NCBI RefSeq assembly: GCF_022662195.1
Contig: NZ_JAKMCS010000009.1
Span: forward strand, 1 to 64,000
Reading direction: 5' to 3'
Length of the DNA: 64,000 nucleotides
Source: Aestuariivivens insulae
Lineage (GTDB): Bacteria > Bacteroidota > Bacteroidia > Flavobacteriales > Flavobacteriaceae
The notes under the pieces were generated by a model. That model saw only the letters and a program-made list of their open reading frames with translations. It had not been told where the DNA came from and did no database searches. Below, piece by piece: positions 57,457 to 64,000 of the stretch (the first letter of the stretch is position 1; each line of letters opens with the position of its first letter). The position numbers and the translations under genes are program-made.

Positions 57457-57479
57457 AAAAGGGAGGTAGCCTCCCTTTT
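57457..57479 (+). terminator. Intrinsic terminator/attenuator after the lipoprotein
   Basis: Stem AAAAGGGAGG (57457-57466), 3-base loop, and CCTCCCTTTT (57470-57479), followed by CTTT. It stands between the SusCD-lipoprotein genes and the first phosphoesterase, so it could partly uncouple their expression. Confidence 0.7.
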
Positions 57480-57495
57480 CTTTAAATCCAAAACA

Positions 57496-58593
57496 ATGTT
57501 AAATAAAAAGACTGCCCTAAAATTTATCTTTGCTGCATTTGTGTTTGTAACAAGTTGTAAATGCAGTAATGAGGACAATGAAAAAAAACAACCTGATGAA
57601 AACACAACCCCCGAAGCTATGGTAGATTTTAACGGGGAATTAAAGGTACTCGCATTAAACATGTGGCATGAAGGTACAGCGGTTAATGGTGGGTTTGATG
57701 CCATAGCCGACATAATACTTCAAACGGAAGCAGATATCGTAATGTTATGTGAAACGGCTAATTATAACGAAACCATTTTTAGCAATAGAATAAAAGATAA
57801 AATGAAAGCGTTGGGAGTGGCGTATTATACCTTTCATTCAGCAAAGTCGTCAACAATCTTATCTAAATATCCAATCGTTTCAAAACCAGCAATAGGAACA
57901 ACTTCACTAACAAAATGTATTGTTAAATTAGACGAATCCAAACAATTGGCTGTCTATGGAGCCCATTTAGATTATACACATTACGCCTGTTACTTACCTA
58001 GAGGATATGATGGTATTACCTGGAAAAAATTACCAGAGCCAATAACCAATATCAACGAAATTTTACAGCAAAATCTAGACTCAGGCCGCGATGAAGCCAT
58101 TGAAATTTTTGTAAATGACGCAGCAGAAGAACAAAAAAAAGGAAATATGGTGCTTTTGGCAGGGGATTTTAATGAGCCTTCCCACTTAGATTGGACAGAA
58201 ACCACAAAGGATTTGTACGATCATAATGGTACGGTAGTTCCTTGGCATAATAGTGTTACCTTACAGGAAAGCGGTTATTTAGATGCCTATCGCGTAAAAT
58301 ATCCCGATCCAGTAACCCATCCAGGGTTTACATGGGCCGCTTTTAATACAGATGTCCAACTATCTAAGTTGGTTTGGACTCCAGAAGCCGATGATAGAGA
58401 TCGAATAGACTTTATCTATTTTAATCAAGATGCGCGTTTAACTTTAAACGATGTTATTATCGTTGGTCCATCTGGATGTATTGTAAATGGTCAAGGAAAA
58501 GAGGATACTTCTTTACAGGATAAATTTTTGTTGCCACAGGGCAAATGGCCCACAGACCACAAAGGCGTATTGGCAACCTTTAAAATAGAATAA
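57496..58593 (+). CDS. Endonuclease/exonuclease/phosphatase-family lipoprotein, first copy
   Basis: 365 residues with lipobox VTSC. Catalytic EEP motifs are in order: LALNMWHEG, VMLCETANYN (Glu ligand), GAHLDY, LAGDFNEPSHLDW (D and N), DRDRIDFIYF and the final PTDHKGVLATF (D-H). These enzymes cleave phosphodiester or phosphomonoester bonds with magnesium. Related to the second copy at 61852 (both have SHLDW and the VPW stretch). Substrate unknown. Confidence 0.9.
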   Translation: MLNKKTALKFIFAAFVFVTSCKCSNEDNEKKQPDENTTPEAMVDFNGELKVLALNMWHEGTAVNGGFDAIADIILQTEADIVMLCETANYNETIFSNRIKDKMKALGVAYYTFHSAKSSTILSKYPIVSKPAIGTTSLTKCIVKLDESKQLAVYGAHLDYTHYACYLPRGYDGITWKKLPEPITNINEILQQNLDSGRDEAIEIFVNDAAEEQKKGNMVLLAGDFNEPSHLDWTETTKDLYDHNGTVVPWHNSVTLQESGYLDAYRVKYPDPVTHPGFTWAAFNTDVQLSKLVWTPEADDRDRIDFIYFNQDARLTLNDVIIVGPSGCIVNGQGKEDTSLQDKFLLPQGKWPTDHKGVLATFKIE

Positions 58594-58603
58594 GACAAAC
58601 ACA

Positions 58604-59833
58604 ATGAAGAAACTATTCAACCTTATATTCATTTTAGCAGTCTGTTTTGGACATGCCCAAAAAAAAGACACCAAAGTACTTTTTGTAATAGTTGACGGTA
58701 TTCCTGGCGATGTGATTGAAAAGGTACCAACACCAAACTTAGACAAAATAGCGGCTATAGGAGGATATACGCGAGCTTATGTAGGCGGGGGAAGAGATAG
58801 CTATTCACAAACACCAACCATATCGGCGGTAGGCTATAATAGTTTGCTTACAGGCACTTGGGTAAACAAACATAATGTTTGGGGAAATAGCATTAAGAAG
58901 CCCAACTATAACTATTGGACCGTTTTTAGAATGGCTAAGGAGTATAGACCAGAATTAAAAACCGCTGTGTTCTCTACTTGGTTGGACAACAGAACAAAAT
59001 TAATAGGAGAAGGACTTCCAGAAACAGGTCATGTAAAAATGAATTATCATTTTGATGGTTATGAGCATGACACCATTGCTTTTCCTCATGGCACAAGTAG
59101 CCATTATATTCAAAACATAGACAAACATGTAGTGTCTAAGGCTTTTGATTGCATTAAGGATAATGCTCCCGACCTCTCTTGGCTATACTTAGAGTATACC
59201 GATCATATGGGACATGAGCACGGAGATGGAGACCTGTTTTACAATGCTATTAAGGAGGCAGATAAACAGATAGGAAAAGTATGGGAAGCCATCACATATA
59301 GACAAAAACAATTTAATGAACACTGGGAAATATACATCACTACAGACCATGGACGAACAAAGGAAGATGGAAAACATCATGGTGGACAAAGCGATAGGGA
59401 ACGCCTAACTTGGATAGTGACTAATACCCAAAACTTAAACAGTTATTTTAAAACACATCAACCAGGCATTGTTGATATCTTGCCAACCATGTTACAATCC
59501 TTAAACATCAAACCCAAAAAAGAGTTGCTTTGGGAAATAGACGGTGTGCCTTTAACAGGAGAGGTTTCATTAGTAAATGCTAAAGCGGTTAAAAATGACA
59601 ACACACTACATGTAACTTGGGACGTTATAAACACCAAAGGAAAAGTAAAAATCTGGGTGGCTACAACCAATGAGTTTAATACCGGAGGAACCGATAGTTA
59701 TAAATTATTAGATCAAGTAGCCATCAAGAAAGGAGAAGCCTCAATTGATATTTCACAATTGCCTTCAAAAATATATAAGATTGTTTTAGAAACAAAGTAT
59801 AATACAGCAAACACTTGGGTGGTAGAGAAATAA
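58604..59833 (+). CDS. Exported nucleotide pyrophosphatase/phosphodiesterase-like alkaline phosphatase-superfamily enzyme
   Basis: 409 residues with a signal peptide (MKKLFNLIFILAVCFGHAQ). The NPP-type zinc site residues are visible: the first aspartate in VIVDGIPGD, nucleophile threonine in TPTISAVGYNSLLTG, D and H in EYTDHMGHEHGDGD, and TTDHG plus HHGGQ. NPP enzymes hydrolyse pyrophosphates or phosphodiesters such as nucleotide sugars, dinucleotides or glycerophosphodiesters. A C-terminal beta domain of about 100 residues follows. Next gene is a calcineurin-like esterase. Confidence 0.88.
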   Translation: MKKLFNLIFILAVCFGHAQKKDTKVLFVIVDGIPGDVIEKVPTPNLDKIAAIGGYTRAYVGGGRDSYSQTPTISAVGYNSLLTGTWVNKHNVWGNSIKKPNYNYWTVFRMAKEYRPELKTAVFSTWLDNRTKLIGEGLPETGHVKMNYHFDGYEHDTIAFPHGTSSHYIQNIDKHVVSKAFDCIKDNAPDLSWLYLEYTDHMGHEHGDGDLFYNAIKEADKQIGKVWEAITYRQKQFNEHWEIYITTDHGRTKEDGKHHGGQSDRERLTWIVTNTQNLNSYFKTHQPGIVDILPTMLQSLNIKPKKELLWEIDGVPLTGEVSLVNAKAVKNDNTLHVTWDVINTKGKVKIWVATTNEFNTGGTDSYKLLDQVAIKKGEASIDISQLPSKIYKIVLETKYNTANTWVVEK

Positions 59834-59876
59834 TGATGATTTGTTGTTCGTTTTAAACTATTCGGTTTAAATAAAT

Positions 59877-59922
59877 GTCAGTTCGAGTATGCCGACATTT
59901 ACTGTCGGTATGTATCGAGAAC
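59877..59922. repeat. Dispersed 46-bp palindromic repeat, copy 2
   Basis: Read on the minus strand it has the same plan as 1566-1611: GTTCTCGATAC, ATACCGAC, a 7-base loop, GTCGGCAT, then ACTCGAACTGAC. Flanks are conserved while the stem differs at paired positions, so hairpin structure is conserved. It sits in the 170-base gap upstream of the metallophosphoesterase. Confidence 0.78.
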
Positions 59923-60005
59923 AGTTTTCCGATAGGTTTGGATACAAGTACTTATCAAATCGAACAATAGATTATATAAAAGATTTAATATTCAAAAAGA
60001 AGAAA

Positions 60006-60929
60006 GTGGAAAAGAAATTTAACGAAAAACGGAGATCGGCTTTAAAAAAAATAGGGGCATCTATGGGGATGCTAGCTATGTCTCCCATTGTGCTGTCACA
60101 AGAAAGTTCCATTAACAAAAAACGTAAAAAGCTTTTAAAAGTAGCACATATTACAGATATCCATATTTCTACTGATAATAATGCTCCTGAGCGTTTTAAA
60201 AAATGCCTGGAAGACATAAAAAAGCATCAAGTTGATTTTTTTCTGAATGGGGGCGATACCATTATGGCTGCCGATTATGGGCATATTACAAGAGAGCAAG
60301 TGATCAAGCAATGGGATGTTTGGAAGGAACTTAGAAAAGAATTTGACACATACCATATGTACAGTTGCTTGGGTAACCATGATATGTGGTGGGCAGCACC
60401 AGATAAGAGCGACGCTATGTATGGCAAAGACTATGTTGTAAAGAACCTGGAAATCCCCAAAAGATACTATAGCTTCAAGAAAAACGATTGGCATTTTATT
60501 GTTTTGGATAGCAATAATAAAAATGCAGGGGCGTTGGATGATGAACAACGCGATTGGCTGGAACAGGAACTGCAAGCTTTACCACATAAAGCCTTTGTAT
60601 TGGTTATGACACATTACCCTATTTTGGGAGTGAGTACCATTCCATATGGCGGTAGCCATACCGATAGTAAGTATATTACCAAATTATTCTATAAGCACAG
60701 AGACAAAAGCATACACTGCATTAGTGGCCACATGCACCTATTGGATAAAGCAGTCTATAACGATGTGAGTTATTATTGTAATGGTTCCATGAGCGGTTTC
60801 TGGTGGGGTGTAGGCGATGAAGAATCGGCAGGAAAATGTTGGTATCATGAAACACCTCCAGGATATACTATCATCGAGTTATTTGACGATGGAAGCCTTA
60901 CAAACACTTATTATCCACATGCTTATTAA
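60006..60929 (+). CDS. Exported calcineurin-like metallophosphoesterase
   Basis: 307 residues from a GTG at 60006 (VEKKFNEKRRSALKK). The longer open frame from ATG 59889 reads through a dispersed repeat and is unlikely. Twin-arginine-like RRSALKK precedes a hydrophobic core (GASMGMLAMSPIVL). Metallophosphoesterase motifs HITDIHIS (D-x-H), NGGDT (G-D), CLGNHDMWW (GNHD/E), MTHYPI and SGHMHL are intact. Phosphomonoesterase or phosphodiesterase. It belongs to the island operon. Confidence 0.87.
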   Translation: MEKKFNEKRRSALKKIGASMGMLAMSPIVLSQESSINKKRKKLLKVAHITDIHISTDNNAPERFKKCLEDIKKHQVDFFLNGGDTIMAADYGHITREQVIKQWDVWKELRKEFDTYHMYSCLGNHDMWWAAPDKSDAMYGKDYVVKNLEIPKRYYSFKKNDWHFIVLDSNNKNAGALDDEQRDWLEQELQALPHKAFVLVMTHYPILGVSTIPYGGSHTDSKYITKLFYKHRDKSIHCISGHMHLLDKAVYNDVSYYCNGSMSGFWWGVGDEESAGKCWYHETPPGYTIIELFDDGSLTNTYYPHAY

Positions 60930-60962
60930 GCATGCAAATATTTATTCCAAAGAACTATAGAC

Positions 60963-61781
60963 ATGTTAAGACAATCCAAACCAATTTACTTATATATATA
61001 CATTTTTTTGATAAGTTTAACATCATGTAAAGTACAGCAAAGTACCGTAAGTACAGCACAAGATGCTCCAATGGTATTAAAAGGGCCAGCCTGGGCGGCG
61101 GCATGGCAACAAAAGGCAGGAGAATATAAAGCCTTATGCCATCAAGCCTATAACTTGGCACATATGAGATTGGACGATTTAATACAGCAGCCCTTCGATA
61201 AACCATTGGCAATAGTCACAGATATAGACGAAACAGTATTGGATAACAGTCCATATCAAGTGCATCAAGCCATACATAATGCAGAGTATAGTGATCCTTC
61301 ATGGGTAGAGTGGACCGCAAGGGTAGATTGCGATACCGTTCCAGGTGCATTATCGTTTTTTCAATATGCAAAAAGCAAAGGCGTAGCTGTTTTTTATATC
61401 ACCAACCGTCTCGAAGAAGAAAGAGGAGCCACATTAAAGGATTTACAGCGATGGGGGTTCCCTGATGCGACAGATGATCATCTGACCATGAAAACTACTA
61501 CGTCCAGTAAAAAACTCAGAAGAGAAAAAGTATCTAATAACTATGAAATCCTTTTATTGCTAGGGGATAACCTTAGTGACTTTAGTGCTGTTTTCGATAA
61601 AAAGCCGTTGGAAGAACGCAATGATAAGGTACGGGAAAATGCATCTAAGTTTGGGAATCGATTTATTGTATTTCCAAATGCCATGTATGGCGATTGGGAT
61701 GGTGCTATCTATAAACACCAATATAGTTTGCCTCCACAAGAAAAAGAAAGCATCATTATGCAAGCACTTAAAAAATACTAG
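60963..61781 (+). CDS. e(P4)-type acid phosphatase (5'-nucleotidase) lipoprotein
   Basis: 272 residues with lipobox LTSC (about C21). HAD-family class C acid phosphatase: DIDETVLDNSPY with nucleophile and acid aspartates, FYITNRLEEERG, and LGDNLSDFS. Family members dephosphorylate nucleoside monophosphates and nicotinamide nucleotides on the cell surface. This could be the last dephosphorylation step in the locus. Confidence 0.92.
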   Translation: MLRQSKPIYLYIYIFLISLTSCKVQQSTVSTAQDAPMVLKGPAWAAAWQQKAGEYKALCHQAYNLAHMRLDDLIQQPFDKPLAIVTDIDETVLDNSPYQVHQAIHNAEYSDPSWVEWTARVDCDTVPGALSFFQYAKSKGVAVFYITNRLEEERGATLKDLQRWGFPDATDDHLTMKTTTSSKKLRREKVSNNYEILLLLGDNLSDFSAVFDKKPLEERNDKVRENASKFGNRFIVFPNAMYGDWDGAIYKHQYSLPPQEKESIIMQALKKY

Positions 61782-61851
61782 AGTGATTCTATATAAAAAC
61801 CAATATTTTCAATAAATAAGTTATATTGACATTAACAATAAAGCCATAAAG

Positions 61852-62775
61852 ATGAAAAAAATTACGTATTGCCTTTTAGTTTTAACCTTGTTTCTAGTAA
61901 GTTGCAAAACACAAGAGAAGCCTTATAATTTTAAGATTATGGCATGGAACATACTACATGGCGGAAATGATATACCTAACGGAAGCGATCATGTTATTGA
62001 AATAATAAGTCAAGTAGATCCCGATATCATTCTGATGGTCGAAACCTATGGATCGGGCAAAAAAATAGCCGATTCACTCGGGTATCATTTTCATTTAATT
62101 GCACCAGAAGGAACTGCACTCGACAATAAAAATGTTAATTTGTCTATCTTTTCCAAATTTCCTTTTGGTAAACGTATAGATACAGAGCATCCTTTTTATT
62201 TGGGAGGAAGAGAGGTCGTTATTAAAGACCAAACCATTAGACTTTTTTCAAATTGGTTTCATTATTTACCTTGGGATGATGCACCAGAAACCATGGGTAA
62301 GACCTCAGAGGAATTGCTGGCTTGGGAACAGACAGGGCCTAAGTATGATATGATTCAAAAAGTACTGCCATATCTCAAAGAATATGCATCACAAACAGAT
62401 AGCATTCCAATGATCTTTGGAGGAGATATGAACACACCATCGCATTTAGATTGGAAAGAAAGTACCATGGCTATACACAATAATTTAGTAGTGCCTTGGT
62501 ATGCTACCAAAGTATTGGAAGACATGGGGCTGATAGATACTTATAGAACCCTAAACCCTGATGTGATGTCACATCCCGGAATAACTTGGGATACTAAAGG
62601 CAAAAAAGATGAACATAGAATTGACTATATCTACTACAAAGGACCAAAATTGAAAGCTGTTAAGTCGGAATCCTATAAAGCACACTTAGGAGACCCTCTT
62701 AAAATTAACGGTGTGGAAATTCCATATCCGTCAGACCATGGCTTTGTAGTGACCACATTCCAGTTTGTAGAGTAA
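61852..62775 (+). CDS. Endonuclease/exonuclease/phosphatase-family lipoprotein, second copy
   Basis: 307 residues with lipobox VSC (LFLVSC). EEP motifs IMAWNILHGG, IILMVETYG, FGGDMNTPSHLDW, HRIDYIYY and PSDHGFVVTTF are in order. It parallels the first copy at 57496 but lacks that protein's longer N-terminal spacer. Last gene of the island before menE. Activity is phosphoester cleavage by family; substrate unknown. Confidence 0.9.
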   Translation: MKKITYCLLVLTLFLVSCKTQEKPYNFKIMAWNILHGGNDIPNGSDHVIEIISQVDPDIILMVETYGSGKKIADSLGYHFHLIAPEGTALDNKNVNLSIFSKFPFGKRIDTEHPFYLGGREVVIKDQTIRLFSNWFHYLPWDDAPETMGKTSEELLAWEQTGPKYDMIQKVLPYLKEYASQTDSIPMIFGGDMNTPSHLDWKESTMAIHNNLVVPWYATKVLEDMGLIDTYRTLNPDVMSHPGITWDTKGKKDEHRIDYIYYKGPKLKAVKSESYKAHLGDPLKINGVEIPYPSDHGFVVTTFQFVE

Positions 62776-62933
62776 TGCATTTGTTTATCTATTATAACTA
62801 AACTAAAGTCCGTAATTAGGTATACATTATAATAAATTCATTAATTTCGAAACACGATACGGTTCTATTTCTAAAAACCTTAGAATTATTGTTTAAGAGC
62901 CTAAACCAAACCGTGTTAAAGTTATTGAGTTTT

Positions 62934-64000
62934 ATGTATCCAACATTTAAAAACGTACACCTAAAATTTGAGTTAAACGGCAAATATTATTCTTATGAAG
63001 ATCTTAATGATGTTGCCTATAGTTTTATTAAAGAAGGGGAGCCATATCAGCAAGCATTAGGTGTTTTTTTACTCGATTGGTTAGACGGCAAAGATTATAT
63101 TGTTGTTCAAACTTCAGGCTCAACAGGAGCGCCAAAACCAATTAAGATAAAAAAGCAAGCTATGGTGAATTCGGCCATAGCTACAGGAGATTTTTTTAAT
63201 TTAAGACCAGGAGATACGGCCTTGCATTGTTTGCCCTCAAATTTTATAGCGGGCAAAATGATGCTTATACGAGCCATTATTTTAGGACTTAAATTAGATG
63301 TGGTTTCACCCAGTTCTAAACCACTTATAGATATAGGCAAGACGTATCAATTTTCGGCAATGACACCGTTTCAAGTTGAAAACTCCTTAGATGATATGGA
63401 TCTATTGAAAACTCTAATCATAGGCGGAGGACAGGTTAGTCAGTTTTTAAAAGAAAGGTTGAAACATAAACAAGTTCACGCTTTTGAAACCTATGGAATG
63501 ACTGAAACCGTAACCCATATCGCTATTAAAAAGTTGAATAATTTTTCAGCAGAAAAACAAGGCAAAACAGCTTTTTTTGAAACCCTGCCTCATGTTACCG
63601 TATCCCAAGATAAACGAAATTGCTTGGTTATAGATGCACCCAAACTTTCTGATAATAAAATAGTGACTAATGATGTTGTTGAATTGCATTCCAAAACGAC
63701 GTTTGAATGGCTTGGGCGTTACGATAACGTTATTAATTCAGGAGGGGTCAAACTGTTTCCAGAGCTCATAGAACAAAAACTTTCCGAAGTTATTAAGCAA
63801 CGTTTTTTTGTGACTTCCCTTCCAGACGATCAATTAGGGGAGCAGGTTATACTGGTCATTGAGCATGATGGTTTAGATACTGTTGAAGTTTCAAGTGCTA
63901 TCAAGAAACTTAAATCGCTTCATAAGTACGAAATACCAAAGCAAATTTTTACGCTTCCTAAATTTATAGAAACTAAAACGGGGAAAATTCAGCGTTCAAA
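62934..64000 (+). CDS. menE: o-succinylbenzoate-CoA ligase (partial, 3' end beyond window)
   Basis: 355 residues visible from the ATG at 62934 (MYPTFKNVHLKFELNG); the stop is past 64000. AMP-forming ligase that activates o-succinylbenzoate for MenB. Core motifs VVQTSGSTGAPKPIKIKK (P-loop), ETYGMTETVTHIAI (A5), WLGRYDNVINSGG (A7/A8) and the last TKTGKIQRSK (A10) are seen. Compact size is typical of Bacteroidota MenE. The gene has been separated from menC by the island. Confidence 0.88.
   Translation, partial: MYPTFKNVHLKFELNGKYYSYEDLNDVAYSFIKEGEPYQQALGVFLLDWLDGKDYIVVQTSGSTGAPKPIKIKKQAMVNSAIATGDFFNLRPGDTALHCLPSNFIAGKMMLIRAIILGLKLDVVSPSSKPLIDIGKTYQFSAMTPFQVENSLDDMDLLKTLIIGGGQVSQFLKERLKHKQVHAFETYGMTETVTHIAIKKLNNFSAEKQGKTAFFETLPHVTVSQDKRNCLVIDAPKLSDNKIVTNDVVELHSKTTFEWLGRYDNVINSGGVKLFPELIEQKLSEVIKQRFFVTSLPDDQLGEQVILVIEHDGLDTVEVSSAIKKLKSLHKYEIPKQIFTLPKFIETKTGKIQRS

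Noticed and set aside
59889-60005. Longer N-terminus for the metallophosphoesterase
   Set aside because: It would translate through a dispersed palindrome and place the export signal internally.
62851-62917. Inverted repeat before menE as an island border
   Set aside because: AACACGATACGGTT and AACCAAACCGTGTT pair at only 11 of 14 positions, and no matching sequence was found at the left border.
50751-62933. Prophage or integrative element
   Set aside because: No integrase, phage structural or conjugation gene and no tRNA attachment site was seen in the island.

Overview
The window is AT-rich DNA from a member of the Bacteroidota, most probably Flavobacteriaceae. Evidence: a SusC/SusD pair, DUF4294/DUF4159/DUF2911 proteins, a menaquinone (men) gene set with the family's usual neighbours, few Shine-Dalgarno sites, promoters of the TAnnTTTG type, and dispersed palindromes of the kind common in this group. 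I do not assign a genus. No rRNA, tRNA, CRISPR array or prophage was seen.

Layout. 1-127: end of an IS3-like element. 186-5183: divergent Nramp-fold transporter, then a three-gene biotin-dependent acyl-CoA carboxylase operon (carrier, biotin carboxylase, carboxyltransferase). 5259-13151: mostly minus-strand housekeeping genes (PrsW protease, Nudix, M42 peptidase, SpoU methyltransferase, rsmE, tsaD) with a PIN-domain toxin-antitoxin pair at 9278-9809. 13381-23543: plus-strand TamB-like protein, pfkA-gapA glycolytic pair, sugar-kinase-like protein, ABC ATPase and a DUF2911/TPR protein. 23615-26161: recG carrying an in-frame DUF559 nuclease-like domain. 26232-43604: peptidases, patatin, FMN glutamate-synthase-like protein, UvrD-type helicase, an atypical Fic protein, a triple glycogen-binding-domain protein, a threonylcarbamoyl-AMP synthase, an OmpA lipoprotein, a glycosyltransferase, holA and ung. 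43761-50777: C1 peptidase, menB, menA, menC and neighbours. 50751-62775: accessory island. 62934-64000: menE, cut by the window end.

The most distinctive block is the island. A TetR regulator diverges from a SusC/SusD pair and a Calx-beta-like lipoprotein, followed by five exported phosphoester-cleaving enzymes: two endonuclease/exonuclease/phosphatase-fold lipoproteins, a nucleotide pyrophosphatase/phosphodiesterase, a calcineurin-like phosphoesterase and an e(P4)-type acid phosphatase. There is no glycoside hydrolase. I read it as an outer-membrane capture and periplasmic/surface dephosphorylation system for an organophosphate (nucleotide, nucleic-acid fragment or phospholipid head group). 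It separates menE from menC, which are normally close together.

The second distinctive feature is recG: about 150 extra residues with a complete DUF559 fold sit between helicase motifs II and III, bounded by GC-rich palindromes. This looks like a small mobile nuclease cassette tolerated in-frame by an essential-type repair helicase. Other noteworthy items are a dispersed 46-bp palindrome with co-varying stems, 8-bp and 7-bp tandem repeats, a shared promoter-leader motif before menB and menC, and a tamB-like gene without a visible ATG/GTG start.
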